64,000 bases of DNA from Acrocarpospora pleiomorpha (GCF_009687885.1 NZ_BLAF01000006.1:207529-271528), one strand, 5' to 3'; positions 7,010-17,600 are shown, counted from the stretch's first letter. Made by a program: numbers and translations. Notes: generated from the letters alone by a model not told the origin.

Positions 7010-8311
7010 CTACCCCGAGACCAGGCTGTCGATGGCCCGTACCGCGGTCTGGATCGTCGGCCCCGCGTCGGCCCCGGACTGCAGCCGCTGCGCCATCGTG
7101 CGGAAGGCGTCCACGATCTGGCCGGTCACCTCGCCGCGCCGCCATCCGCCCCAGGGCGTCAGCTCGCGGTCGTAGCCCCAGGCGTACTTGGTCTGAGGGG
7201 TCGCCGCGTCGCTGGCGAGCAGCCGTTCGGCGGCGGCCGAGTCGACCGGGATGTAGCTGTAGGCCGTGCCGCTCGCCGCCATCACCCCGTCGGTGGACAG
7301 CAGGTCTCCGATCATGGTGTTGGCGAACGCGGCCCGGCACGGGTCGTCGCTGAGCACGAGCCACCCGTTGCCCCCGGCGGGCATGGGACCACGCTGCCCG
7401 TTGACGGTGGGCAGGTCCACCGGCATCCACTCGAACGAGTCGCCGATGCTCTTCTGCAGCCCCGCGATGCCGGCGCTCGACGTCATCAGGAACGCCGCGG
7501 TCCCGCCCGCGAACGCCGCCTGGCTGTCGGCGTCCATGACGATCCCCAGTTCGAGGCCCTCTCGCTTGAGCCGGCTCCACAGGGAGATCGCGTCACCGCC
7601 GAGCTTGTCCCCGAACGCGGGGCGGCCGTCGCCGGTGACGAACGTTCCGCCCGCACCCTGGACGAACCCCTGGCTCAGCCAGTCCGGGATGTTGTACGTC
7701 GCCACGGTCACCGACGGACGGCGGGTCATGGCGGTCACCTTGCGGGCGGCCGCGATCAGGTCGTCGTAGGTGCGGATGCCGGCGGCGTCGCCCGCGCCCG
7801 CCTTGCGGAGCAGTGTCTGGTTGACGGCCATCATCGGCACCGAGACCTGGGCCGGAGCCACGTACACCTTGCCGTCGAGGGTGCCCGCGCTCAGGAACTG
7901 CTTGCGATATGTGGCCGGAAGCGCGGCGGCGTCGATCGGCGCGGGCTTGTACTGCTCCGTCCAGAACCGGATCTGGCCGAGCCCCGAGATGATCAGGTCG
8001 GGACGCTTGCCCACCGCGATGTCGGCCACCACAGCCCGGGTGAACTCGTCGTATGTCTTGGTCTGAAGCGCATTGACATTGATTTTGAGGTTCGGGTACC
8101 GCGCTGCCATGCGCTGCTTGGCGACGGCGACCGCCTCGGTGGCGGGCGGCTGGTGGCTGATCGTGAGGGTGGACTTCGCCGGGTCGCACTTGGCGACGTC
8201 CGTCGGGGCCGCCACCTGCGTCGCAGCCGGTCCGGACCCCGAACCGCAGCCGGCGAGCAGCAGCGATCCGGCGGTGAGCGCCGACAGGGCGGGTAAGAGG
8301 CGTCTGCGCAT
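7010..8311 (-). CDS. Solute-binding lipoprotein, CUT1 (UgpB-like) family
   Basis: 433 aa. The signal peptide ends in a lipobox, LLLAGC (Cys about 21), so it is a membrane-tethered extracytoplasmic receptor. The mature part has the type 1 extracellular solute-binding fold: LTISHQPPATEAVAVAKQRM near the start, GTAAFLMTSSAGIAGL in the hinge region and a W-rich pocket near GGNGWLVLSDD. It follows the two permease genes after a 65-bp gap and precedes the ATPase. Sequence alone does not reveal whether it binds a sugar, a polyol phosphate or a glycerophosphodiester; the HAD and PHP neighbours favour a phosphorylated ligand. Confidence 0.88.
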   Translation of the reverse strand: MRRRLLPALSALTAGSLLLAGCGSGSGPAATQVAAPTDVAKCDPAKSTLTISHQPPATEAVAVAKQRMAARYPNLKINVNALQTKTYDEFTRAVVADIAVGKRPDLIISGLGQIRFWTEQYKPAPIDAAALPATYRKQFLSAGTLDGKVYVAPAQVSVPMMAVNQTLLRKAGAGDAAGIRTYDDLIAAARKVTAMTRRPSVTVATYNIPDWLSQGFVQGAGGTFVTGDGRPAFGDKLGGDAISLWSRLKREGLELGIVMDADSQAAFAGGTAAFLMTSSAGIAGLQKSIGDSFEWMPVDLPTVNGQRGPMPAGGNGWLVLSDDPCRAAFANTMIGDLLSTDGVMAASGTAYSYIPVDSAAAERLLASDAATPQTKYAWGYDRELTPWGGWRRGEVTGQIVDAFRTMAQRLQSGADAGPTIQTAVRAIDSLVSG

Positions 8312-8376
8312 GGCGAGTTCTTTCTTGTCTGAACGGTCTGAACGATCGCGGGGCGGTGGGGTGGAGGAGTGGCCGG

Positions 8377-9198
8377 TCATTCGGTGATCTCGGTACCGCT
8401 CATCCCGTGGACGAACTGCCGCTGGGCGAGCAGGAACAGCACGACGATGGGCGCGGTGACGATCACCGCGCCGGCGGTCAGGGCGGGGTAGTCGTAGCCA
8501 ACGTCGGCCTGCTGGAAGGCGGCCAGCGCCAGCGGCGGGGTACGCAGCTCCGCGCTGCGCACCGCGAGCAGCGGCCACAGGTACTCGTTCCAGTGCGCGA
8601 ACACCGAGAACACGCTGAACGCCGCGATCCCCGGGGCCGCGATCGGGATCACGACGCTGGTCAGCCTGCGTACGTGGCCGAGCCCGTCGGCGCGGGCGGC
8701 GTCGAGCAGAGCGTCGGGAATCGACATGATCTGCTGCCTGATCAGGTAGATCCCGAAGGTGCTGGTGCAGAACGGGAGGATCAGGCCCGAGATCGAGTCG
8801 GCGATCCCCAGCACGTTCACGCCGACGAACAGCGGGATCAGCGTCACCTGGCTCGGCACCAGCAGCCCGCCCAGCACCAGGGTCAGCGCGACGCCGGTCG
8901 CGCGGTTACGCACCTTGGCCAGCACGTACGCGGCGGGCACGCAGGTCACCAGTTGCAGCGCGAGGATGCCGAGCGTCTGGACCAGGCCGACGACCATGGC
9001 CCGCCCCAGCTCGCCGGACGTCCAGGCCCGCCCGTACCCCGACAGATCGATGCGCGTCGGCACCCACGAGATCCCCTGCGAGAAGGTCTCGTCGGCCGGC
9101 GCGACCGAGGTGCGCACCATCCAGTAGAACGGAAACAGCGACACGGCGACGGCCCCGCAGATGGCCACGATCACGGCCGCGCGCGACAGAATCCTCAT
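8377..9198 (-). CDS. ABC permease, MalG/UgpE type
   Basis: 273 aa, MRILSRAAVIVAICGAVAVSLFPF... with six predicted TM helices. The EAA loop is DALLDAARADGLGHVRRLTSVVIPIAAPGI, the contact for the ATPase coupling helix. Its ATG (9196-9198) overlaps the stop of the upstream permease gene (ATGA). It forms the heteromeric channel with the MalF-type subunit in the cytoplasmic membrane. Confidence 0.9.
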   Translation of the reverse strand: MRILSRAAVIVAICGAVAVSLFPFYWMVRTSVAPADETFSQGISWVPTRIDLSGYGRAWTSGELGRAMVVGLVQTLGILALQLVTCVPAAYVLAKVRNRATGVALTLVLGGLLVPSQVTLIPLFVGVNVLGIADSISGLILPFCTSTFGIYLIRQQIMSIPDALLDAARADGLGHVRRLTSVVIPIAAPGIAAFSVFSVFAHWNEYLWPLLAVRSAELRTPPLALAAFQQADVGYDYPALTAGAVIVTAPIVVLFLLAQRQFVHGMSGTEITE

Positions 9199-10106
9199 CG
9201 CCCCCACCCCGACAGGGTCCGGCGCTGCAGCACACCGACCGCGATCAGCACGACGAGCAGCAGGAACGCCAGCGCGGAGGCCGTGCCGAGGTCGAAGTAC
9301 CCGAAGCCGATCCGCCAGGTCATGGTCAGGACGGTCTCTGTGGACCCGAGCGGCCCGCCCCCGGTCATGACGCTGACGGTGTCGAAGACCTGTACGGAGT
9401 TGAGGATCGCCAGCACCGCCGCGAACACGGCCGTCGGCCGGATCATCGGCAAGGTGATCAGCACGAGCTTGCGCAGCCCCCGGATCCCCTCGGCCCGCGC
9501 CGCCTCGTCGATGGTGGCGGGCAGGGTGGCCAGCCCGGCGACGAAGACCAGCATGGTCAGCGACGCGGTACGCCACACCCCGACCAGCGCGACGACGTAC
9601 AGGGCGGTCCCCGGCTCCCCGAGCCAGTTCACCGGTGCCACTCCCACGACGGCGAGCACCTGGTTGACGAACCCTCCGGGATAGCTGAACATCCAGGCGT
9701 ACACCACCGAGATCGCGACCAGGTTGGCCGTCATGGGCAGCAGCAGCGCGGTCCGGACCAGCGGCCTCCTCCGCCCGGCGGCGTTGGTGAGCAGCGCCAG
9801 CCCGAGCCCGAGTACCAGGCTCGGCACGATGGTGATCGCGCTGTAGACGATGGTGTTCCCGATGGCCTGTCGCACGGCCGGGTCGTCGAGTGCGCGGCCG
9901 AAGTTGTCCAGGCCGACGAAGGTCCACGCCCCGCCGGTGAGCGGCACCCGGAACAGGCTCGCGACCAGCGACAGCACCGCGGGGATCAGGACGAACAGCG
10001 TGACGCCCGCGGCGGCCGGGGCCATCAGCAGCATCGGGACGAGCCCCTCGCGCCGCATCGAGCGCCGGGTGCCGTCGCCGGGGCTCCGTTTCACGTTCAC
10101 CCTCAT
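9195..10106 (-). CDS. ABC permease, MalF/UgpA type
   Basis: 303 aa with six TM segments. The first is at about 26-48 (MLLMAPAAAGVTLFVLIPAV). The EAA motif ATIDEAARAEGIRGLRKLVLITLPMIRP is near residue 200. It follows the RpiR regulator gene by 2 nt and overlaps the MalG-type gene by 4 nt, so the order regulator-permease-permease-receptor-ATPase-phosphatase is one transcript. Confidence 0.9.
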   Translation of the reverse strand: MRVNVKRSPGDGTRRSMRREGLVPMLLMAPAAAGVTLFVLIPAVLSLVASLFRVPLTGGAWTFVGLDNFGRALDDPAVRQAIGNTIVYSAITIVPSLVLGLGLALLTNAAGRRRPLVRTALLLPMTANLVAISVVYAWMFSYPGGFVNQVLAVVGVAPVNWLGEPGTALYVVALVGVWRTASLTMLVFVAGLATLPATIDEAARAEGIRGLRKLVLITLPMIRPTAVFAAVLAILNSVQVFDTVSVMTGGGPLGSTETVLTMTWRIGFGYFDLGTASALAFLLLVVLIAVGVLQRRTLSGWGR

Positions 10107-10108
10107 CG

Positions 10109-10993
10109 CTAGATCCGATGCTCGATGAGGACGTCCTCGGTCATGGCCAGCCCCGCCGCGCTGCGCGGATGCTGCAGCGCGATCGCCACGTAGAGCGCGT
10201 CGAGCACGGCCAGGTGCACGATCCTGCTGGCCATGGCCTCCACCCGGTACGACGTCTCGGCGCTGCCGGCGACCAGGCTGAGATCGACGAGTTCGGTCAG
10301 CGGCGAGGACGCGAAGCTGGTGAGCGCCACGGTCGCGGCGCCGGAGTCCTTGGCGGCGCGCGCCACGGCAAGCGTCTCGAAGGTCGAGCCGGTGTGGCTG
10401 ATCGCGAACAGCAGGTCCCGCGGCCCGAGCATACGCGCGGTCACGTGCTGGATGTGCACGTCGGCCACGTACGTGGCCGGGATGCCGAGCGTGGTCAGCC
10501 GGTAGGCGATGTCCTGCGCGAGGGGCGCCGACGTGCCGACCGCCCCCAGCAGCACCCGGTCGGCGTCCATGACGCGGCGGGCGATCGCGGCGAGCACGTC
10601 CGAGTCGAGGGCCTCCGCGGTACGCAGCAGCGCGGTGGACGTGCCGCCAAGGATCTTCCGGACGATCGCGTGCGCGTCGTCGTCCTTGGCGATGTCGCTG
10701 TGCATCCGCGCGGGCGCCGGGATGGACTGACTGGCGAGCGTGATCTTCAGCTCCTGGTAGCCGCGCAGCCCGAGGCCCGTGCAGAGCCGTACGACGGTGG
10801 CCGCGGAGGCGTCCGCGCTCTGGGCCAGTTGGGAGACCGATTGGTGGATGACGCCGAGCGGGTCGCGCAGGATCGCGTCCGCAACGCGCCGCTCGGCAGG
10901 GCTCAGCCTGCCGAGCGCCGCGCGCAGCCGTTCCAGGATCGGCGCGGTACGCCCGGCGGTCGGGGAAGCCGCCTCCAGCGGCATGCCAGTCAC
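10109..10993 (-). CDS. RpiR-family regulator with SIS domain
   Basis: 294 aa. It has an N-terminal HTH_6 domain (LSPAERRVADAILRDPLGVIHQSVSQLAQSADASAATVVRLCTGLG, about 30-76) and a C-terminal SIS phosphosugar-binding domain (about 125-260, with VLLGAVGTSAPLAQDIAYRL and LLFAISHTGSTFETLAVARAAKDSG). GTG at 10991-10993 or ATG three codons on are both possible starts. RpiR proteins sense phosphosugars. It heads the transport operon and diverges from the PHP gene, with GAAATTTC-containing sites in between, so it probably controls both directions. Confidence 0.9.
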   Translation of the reverse strand: MTGMPLEAASPTAGRTAPILERLRAALGRLSPAERRVADAILRDPLGVIHQSVSQLAQSADASAATVVRLCTGLGLRGYQELKITLASQSIPAPARMHSDIAKDDDAHAIVRKILGGTSTALLRTAEALDSDVLAAIARRVMDADRVLLGAVGTSAPLAQDIAYRLTTLGIPATYVADVHIQHVTARMLGPRDLLFAISHTGSTFETLAVARAAKDSGAATVALTSFASSPLTELVDLSLVAGSAETSYRVEAMASRIVHLAVLDALYVAIALQHPRSAAGLAMTEDVLIEHRI

Positions 10994-11051
10994 GGGACCG
11001 ACGCTAAGGACCGGTTATGAACCCGGGGGAACCGGAGACCGAACGGTGAAC

Positions 11052-11086
11052 GAAATTTCCGTCCGACATGCCGTAATGAAATTTCA
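11052..11086. promoter_or_regulatory. Twin GAAATTTC operators for the RpiR regulator
   Basis: GAAATTTC at 11052-11059 and the palindrome TGAAATTTCA at 11077-11086, with centres 26 bp apart, lie in the 140-bp divergent promoter region between the rpiR-like and PHP genes. AT-rich GAAATTTC-core palindromes are typical of RpiR-family sites. The assignment to this regulator is by position. Confidence 0.65.
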
Positions 11087-11132
11087 TACCGCCTAAATTG
11101 TGTGGCGCACCCCACTCAGGAAGGCGACTGCG

Positions 11133-12272
11133 ATGACCTCCCCCGAACCCCCCGAGCGCTGGTACCGCGGCAACACCCACACGCACACCAGCGCCCCGCC
11201 CGCGTCGGACGCCAACGGAAGCCCGCGGTTCGCGGCCGACTGGTACCGCCGGCGCGGGTACGACTTCCTGTTCATCACGGATCACGAGCACCTCACCGAC
11301 GTCTCCGCGCTCAACTCCCCATCCGGCGATGGCGATTTCCTCGTGCTGCCCGGTCAGGAGATCACCCAGATGATCCGCGACGAGACCCACCCCCACGGCG
11401 TGCGGCAAAGCCACATCAACGGGCTCGGCACCGACCGCGTCATCCTGCCGGTGGGCTACCCAGAACTCCCCCCGGACCTGGACGCGCTCTGGCGCGCGTG
11501 CCCGCCCGGCGGCCGGGAGGCACTCTTCGAGCGCAGGCCCGACATCGCCGCCGTCTTCGCGACCTATCCGGCCGGGGGCCATTCGCTGGCGTCGACCTTT
11601 CACCGCAACGTCGCCGAGATCCGTGCTGCGGGCGGCATCCCCCAGATCAACCACCCCAACCTGCACTGGTCGGTACGCCTGTCCGACCTGATGGACCTGC
11701 CGGATCCGTACCTGATGGAGGTCTGGAATGCCTTCTCCATCGCCGGAAACCTCGGCGGCGTGAGCGATTCGGGCCACCGCGCGCCCTCCACCGAATGCCT
11801 GTGGGACGAACTGCTGAGCGCCGGCAAGGTGGTGTGGGCTGTGGCGAGCGACGACGTCCACGAGTACGAGGATCTCGGCAACCGCGACGCGCCCACTCCC
11901 GGCAAGGCCTGGATCGTCGTCCGGGCGGCCTCCCTCAGCCGCGAGTCCATCATGGGCGCACTGCTGCGCGGCGACTTCTACGCCTCCACCGGAATCGTGA
12001 TTGACGGCTACCGCGCGGATCCCGGCGCGATGGAGATCACCCTGGCGCCTCTTCCCAGCTGGCGCGGGGTCAAGTTCCCCGCACTGACCCGCTTCACCAC
12101 CCGGTTCACCGGCGCGGGCGGCCGCCTCCTGGCGGAAGGGCACGGTGCCGCCCCCCGGTACGAGATCCGCGGCGACGAGGGCTACGTCCGGGCCACCATC
12201 ACCGACGGCGACGGCCGCCGCGCCTGGACCCAGCCGGTGTTCCTCGACGGGAGAGCCGCCACGACCGGATGA
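11133..12272 (+). CDS. PHP-domain phosphoesterase
   Basis: 379 aa. The ATG at 11133 follows AGGAAGG; an upstream in-frame start has no ribosome site. The PHP metal motifs are visible: NTHTHTS near residue 14, FITDHEHLTD near 43, an internal INHPN and a late SDDVHEYED. These metal-dependent hydrolases act on phosphoesters or polysaccharide-derived substrates. The C-terminal 80 residues form a beta-rich accessory domain seen in secreted or cytoplasmic PHP relatives; no signal peptide is visible. Divergent from the RpiR/ABC operon, it probably acts on the same imported compound. Confidence 0.82.
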   Translation: MTSPEPPERWYRGNTHTHTSAPPASDANGSPRFAADWYRRRGYDFLFITDHEHLTDVSALNSPSGDGDFLVLPGQEITQMIRDETHPHGVRQSHINGLGTDRVILPVGYPELPPDLDALWRACPPGGREALFERRPDIAAVFATYPAGGHSLASTFHRNVAEIRAAGGIPQINHPNLHWSVRLSDLMDLPDPYLMEVWNAFSIAGNLGGVSDSGHRAPSTECLWDELLSAGKVVWAVASDDVHEYEDLGNRDAPTPGKAWIVVRAASLSRESIMGALLRGDFYASTGIVIDGYRADPGAMEITLAPLPSWRGVKFPALTRFTTRFTGAGGRLLAEGHGAAPRYEIRGDEGYVRATITDGDGRRAWTQPVFLDGRAATTG

Positions 12273-12542
12273 CGCCCGCTATCGGGGAACGGTATCGGGC
12301 CGCGCACTCCTGGCTGGGACCAGCATCGGGCCCTTCGTGGCCAGGGAGAGCTCGAAAAGTCGAGTGCAAGAACGGCTCCGCGTACTCACTCGCCGCCAGA
12401 GTAGCCCCGCGTATTGGGGCTTGGTGGAGGGTTGCTGTACAGCAACCGATACAGCAACGCCCGCTCTTATAGCCTGACAGGAACTGTCCAGAAACGACGT
12501 CTGAGCAGGACATCAAGGGCTTGACCTGGGCCGCGCCTCTCT
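12273..12542. other. Gap with integrase arm-type repeats
   Basis: No gene seen. It carries the perfect palindrome GTTGCTGTACAGCAAC (12432-12447) and ATACAGCAACGCC (12450-12462). The latter 13-mer is also in both att repeats (4804-4816 and 12648-12660). Repeated short sites on the element side of an att core are the usual arm-binding sites of tyrosine integrases. Confidence 0.55.
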
Positions 12543-12666
12543 CTTGTAAACAGAAGGTCTGGGGTTCGATTCCCCAAGGCGGCTCCGCAGGTCAGAGGCC
12601 CATTGCGATCACCGCAATGGGTCTTTCGATCTTCATGCAGCAGCGAAATACAGCAACGCCATCAGC
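12543..12666 (+). repeat. Attachment-site repeat 2 (right end of the island)
   Basis: Nearly identical to 4698-4822, with one 1-nt indel and a few substitutions. It carries the same tRNA-Thr-like 3' half, a slightly damaged terminator palindrome (CCCATTGCGAT-C-ACCGCAATGGG) and ATACAGCAACGCC. No 5' tRNA half precedes it. The two copies are direct repeats and bracket the integrase fragment and the transporter operon. Confidence 0.85.
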
Positions 12667-12852
12667 GGGTGTTCCCGGCGGTCGAGGCCGCCGTTCGGCG
12701 CGATGCTCGCGGGGCTCGGCCGTTCGGGTGCGCATCCCGGGGAGGAGCCGTGGTCGGCGCTGGCTGTTGTCCACTTGATGAGTCCACCGTGACGGCCGCC
12801 GCGGAGCTGGGGCTCGGGCCACCGGGACGACGAGAGTCCACGGGGCGTTGAC

Positions 12853-12901
12853 TTTGTCGCAAGGAATGACGCATTCTATTGCTACAAAGCTTGCGACAAA
12901 G
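12853..12901. promoter_or_regulatory. Operator for the GntR/YtrA-type pair
   Basis: TTTGTCGCAAG (12853-12863) is an inverted match of CTTGCGACAAA (12890-12900). A third near-copy, TTGCTACAAAG, lies at 12879-12889. The site ends 8 bp before the ATG of the first gene, so a bound repressor would block transcription. The downstream GntR protein is the likely ligand. Confidence 0.65.
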
Positions 12902-12909
12902 GAGGCGCT

Positions 12910-13722
12910 ATGACCCGCGAACCGCTACCGGACACCGGCCCGCCGACGCGCACGACCGATCTGCGCATGGCGGGCGAGTGGCTGGCCCACCACGACCTGG
13001 CCGACACCCACCCGACCCCGCTGCTCGCCAGCCGGCTGGCGGTCCGCAGACGCGCCCGCCTGGCCACTTACGTCATCCTGGCCGCGCTGATCATCGTGAG
13101 CGCCCTCGCCGCCACTTCCGCCTTCGGCGGCCTCCAGCCGCATCACCCGCTGCCGCTGCTCGCCCTGACCGCGTCGGTTGCCGGGCTACTGCTGGCACAG
13201 TCCCTGCTCGACCGGTGGGTGCGACGCGTCGACCAGCGGGCGGGCGCGACGCTGTCCCGCAGGGCCGCCCATCTGATCCAGCCCGGCTGGCGGGCCGTGC
13301 TCGGCCGGCCGTACGCGGTCTTCGCGGTTGTCACGTCCGTCGGCGCGATGGTGCTGGCCGCAAGCGCCCTGGCCGTACCCGACCCCACCGTGCGGCAGCT
13401 GGCCGTCGTCGTGCTGATCGGCCTGCTCGGCGCTACGGCCATCACCGCCATGCAGCTGCGCCACCTGCTCAGGCACCCGGTCGTGGCGGAGGACGAGGAG
13501 TCGCTGACCGCCGACCTCATCATGCGCGTCGAAGACGCCCGCGAGCTCACCACGCCGAACGTGCAGTGGTCGCTGCCGGTGGTGCTGTTCGGCACCGCGC
13601 CCGGCTGGTGGAACGCCGCCGCGTTCGCCTACATAATCCTGAGCCTGGCCGCGTGCATCGCGCTCCATGCCAGAACGCCGTCGATCGCGACGGTGGCCCA
13701 GCGGGCCATGAGCGCCCGATGA
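12910..13722 (+). CDS. Multi-TM membrane protein, partner of the GntR regulator (270 aa)
   Basis: The N-terminal 45 residues are hydrophilic. About five TM segments follow: ATYVILAALIIVSALAATSAF, PLLALTASVAGLLLAQSLL, FAVVTSVGAMVLAASALAV, LAVVVLIGLLGATAITAMQL and NAAAFAYIILSLAACIALHA. No enzymatic motif. It overlaps the GntR gene by 4 nt (ATGA). Coupled membrane protein plus short GntR gene resembles YtrA-type operons that respond to cell-envelope stress; that link is inferred from architecture. Confidence 0.65.
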   Translation: MTREPLPDTGPPTRTTDLRMAGEWLAHHDLADTHPTPLLASRLAVRRRARLATYVILAALIIVSALAATSAFGGLQPHHPLPLLALTASVAGLLLAQSLLDRWVRRVDQRAGATLSRRAAHLIQPGWRAVLGRPYAVFAVVTSVGAMVLAASALAVPDPTVRQLAVVVLIGLLGATAITAMQLRHLLRHPVVAEDEESLTADLIMRVEDARELTTPNVQWSLPVVLFGTAPGWWNAAAFAYIILSLAACIALHARTPSIATVAQRAMSAR

Positions 13723-14096
13723 TCATCATCGATGCGGCCTCGCCGGTACCGCCGTTCGAGCAGCTGCGGGCCCAGCTCGCCCGGCAGATCCAGGACCGCA
13801 CGCTGGCCGTGGGCGCCCGGCTGCCGACCATCCGCCACCTGGCGGCCGACCTCGGCCTGGCCGTCAACACGGTCGGCCGGGCCTACCGGGAACTGGAGGA
13901 GGCGGGGCTGATCGAGACGCGCGGGCGGGCGGGCTCGTTCGTGTCGGCCGCCGGCGAGGAAGGCCGGGAGCGGGCCCGCCGGGCCGCCGCCGACTACGCC
14001 GCCGTGATCGCGAGCGTCGGCATCGACGCGGCCGAAGCGCTCCGCATCGTACAGGCGGCTCTGACGTCTGGCGCGGCAGCACCGGCCTCGTCATGA
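13719..14096 (+). CDS. YtrA-subfamily GntR regulator
   Basis: 125 aa. It is a GntR winged helix (PPFEQLRAQLARQIQDRTLAVGARLPTIRHLAADLGLAVNTVGRAYRELEEAGLIETRGRAGSFV, about 11-75) with only a short C-terminal helical tail (about 85-118), the mark of the YtrA subfamily, which lacks a large effector domain. It starts inside the stop codon of the membrane-protein gene. Probably an autorepressor through the 12853-12901 inverted repeats. Confidence 0.88.
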   Translation: MIIIDAASPVPPFEQLRAQLARQIQDRTLAVGARLPTIRHLAADLGLAVNTVGRAYRELEEAGLIETRGRAGSFVSAAGEEGRERARRAAADYAAVIASVGIDAAEALRIVQAALTSGAAAPASS

Positions 14097-14409
14097 CCGC
14101 CCCGCCGATGAATACCCGCGTTCGGATGGCGCTACGGTGATCCACGGCCCTGGGCGGGGGGAAGCCGACCCGGGGCCTTCACGCCGAGCGGGCGTCGGTA
14201 AGGACCAGGAGCTGCTCTAGGAATTCCTGGCAATGTCGGCGCACTCGCGGCATGCCTTGTCCAGGTCAGAGGACCACGCCTGCTGCTTGTCTTCCCAGCG
14301 AATAAGCCTGCGTAACACGGGTGCCGCCGCAGCCCACGGTGACCACCTGGTCTTCATCGACGCCGACGTGGAGTTCAAGGAGACCAAGGGCGAGCTGGAG
14401 GACAAGTGA
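14097..14409. other. Gap with gene fragments
   Basis: No intact gene. The plus strand ends an open frame with HLVFIDADVEFKETKGELED and a stop at 14407-14409. The minus strand from about 14290 reads WEDKQQAWSSDLDKACRE and on to a stop at 14217. Both look like C-terminal ends of unrelated proteins whose 5' parts are gone. Neither could be assigned. Confidence 0.35.
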
Positions 14410-15843
14410 TCAAGCGTAGAGGTCGTCAAGTGTGATCAGGCGCACGTCGTTCCCTGGTTCGGCGCCGAGTTCCGGGGTGAATCCAGCGCCCGAATAACAC
14501 GTGAGCGCCGTGTCGCGGGTGTCGTATCCCTTGGCCGTGAGCAGGTCGCGCGCACGCCGGAGCCGGGCCACATGCTCGGCTCCCATGAGCCTGTCCCACT
14601 TGACCTCGCCCAGTGAGAGAACCCGTCGCGGGCGTCCGTGATCCGCGGGCGCCAGAACAGCGACATCGACCTGGATCTGCGTGCGGTTGGCGGGATCGGG
14701 TACGACTCCGCTCCCCACCTCACCGGCCGCTGCATCGGCATGCAGGGCGTACTCGCGGCAGAGCACCTCGACATGGGGGCCGACGACCTGAGACAGGAAG
14801 CGTGCCCTGCTTCCCCGCCACACCGTCGCCGCGTCCCCGCGCTCCAGTCGCGCCCACTCCCTGACCATGATCGCCTGATAGAAGGTGATGAGCGGTTCGG
14901 CCACCCGGTAGTAGCTCCGGTTCGGCCGGAAGAGATCGCGCTCTTTGACCAGGAGATGGCTGTCTTCCAGGACGCGGAGCGGGTGCGCGATCTCGTTGGA
15001 CTTCCGCCCCACGTAGCCGGCGATCCCTCCCGACGTCGTGTTGCCGTCGGCGACGGCGGCGAGGACGGAGTGGTAGAGCGACGGGTCGCGGATCTCGGTC
15101 TCCTCCGCCAACAGGTAGCGCGCCTCCCTGAACAACGGGACCTCGGCGTTCAGCACGGATCTGATCACCCAGTCGTCGAAATCCGCCGGTCCGGCCGGGA
15201 TATCGCCACGGACGAACTCCTTCCGGTAGGCCGGTGTCCCACCCACCACCGCGTGGACCTGGGCTGCCAGACGCGGGTCGCTGATCCCCCAAAAGCGGGC
15301 GGCCTGGCGGTAGTCGAAGGGCCTGATGAGCATTTCCAGTCCCGCGCGTCCGCGTAGCGGAGCCGTACCGGACAACAACCCGCCCATCACCGACATCGCT
15401 GAACCGCAGAGCAGCACCCTGGCCGTGCTGGTGGCTCCGGAGCCGCCAGGACCCAGCTCCCGCTGGATGATCGAGGGAAGCTCCGGGGATGCCTTGACAA
15501 GATATGGAAACTCGTCAAGAACGACAGGCACCGCCCGATCGCGCACGACACCGAAGAGGTAAGGGATGGCGTCGATCCAATCGCGGAAGGCCGGAACAGG
15601 CGCGCCGGTGAATCTGATCAGTTCGTCCGCGAAGAGGCGCAACGCCACTGCCTCCGTCACCTCAAGCGCGGGGAAGTAGATGCCGCCCATGCTGCTCGCC
15701 AATGCCTGCAGGAGATAACTCTTCCCTTGGCGGCGGCGGCCGCTCACCACACCGAGCCGAGCTCCAGGGCTCACTTCCGAGGCGAACGAGACCAGGCCCG
15801 CCCACTCTCGCTCACGGTCGAACACATGCTGGGGCTTCTGCAT
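14410..15843 (-). CDS. AAA+ ATPase with C-terminal DUF234-type nuclease-like domain
   Basis: 477 aa. Walker A is GRRRQGKS (35-42), Walker B VVLDEFPYLV (about 106-115), followed by sensor-like VLLCGSAMSVMGGLL. A winged-helix region is at about 260-310 (GGIAGYVGRKSNEIAHPLRVLEDSHLL). The C-terminal DUF234 domain (about 340-470) has the PD-(D/E)xK-like pattern DVAVLAPA...LSLGEVKWD. The family is widespread as stand-alone ATPases in archaea and bacteria; its role is unsettled, with proposals around DNA repair or mobile elements. A single gene with its own short upstream region. Confidence 0.85.
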   Translation of the reverse strand: MQKPQHVFDREREWAGLVSFASEVSPGARLGVVSGRRRQGKSYLLQALASSMGGIYFPALEVTEAVALRLFADELIRFTGAPVPAFRDWIDAIPYLFGVVRDRAVPVVLDEFPYLVKASPELPSIIQRELGPGGSGATSTARVLLCGSAMSVMGGLLSGTAPLRGRAGLEMLIRPFDYRQAARFWGISDPRLAAQVHAVVGGTPAYRKEFVRGDIPAGPADFDDWVIRSVLNAEVPLFREARYLLAEETEIRDPSLYHSVLAAVADGNTTSGGIAGYVGRKSNEIAHPLRVLEDSHLLVKERDLFRPNRSYYRVAEPLITFYQAIMVREWARLERGDAATVWRGSRARFLSQVVGPHVEVLCREYALHADAAAGEVGSGVVPDPANRTQIQVDVAVLAPADHGRPRRVLSLGEVKWDRLMGAEHVARLRRARDLLTAKGYDTRDTALTCYSGAGFTPELGAEPGNDVRLITLDDLYA

Positions 15844-17541
<1,698 letters not shown>

Positions 17542-17600
17542 CCGACCACCGAGGTCGTGCGGGGCAGGTGAACCGCTCGATTCCTTGAGAGGATCGAGTC

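Noticed and set aside
11102..12004. 300-aa frame in the PHP gene region
   Set aside because: Arg/Pro-rich shift of the real PHP frame, which carries the metal-binding motifs.
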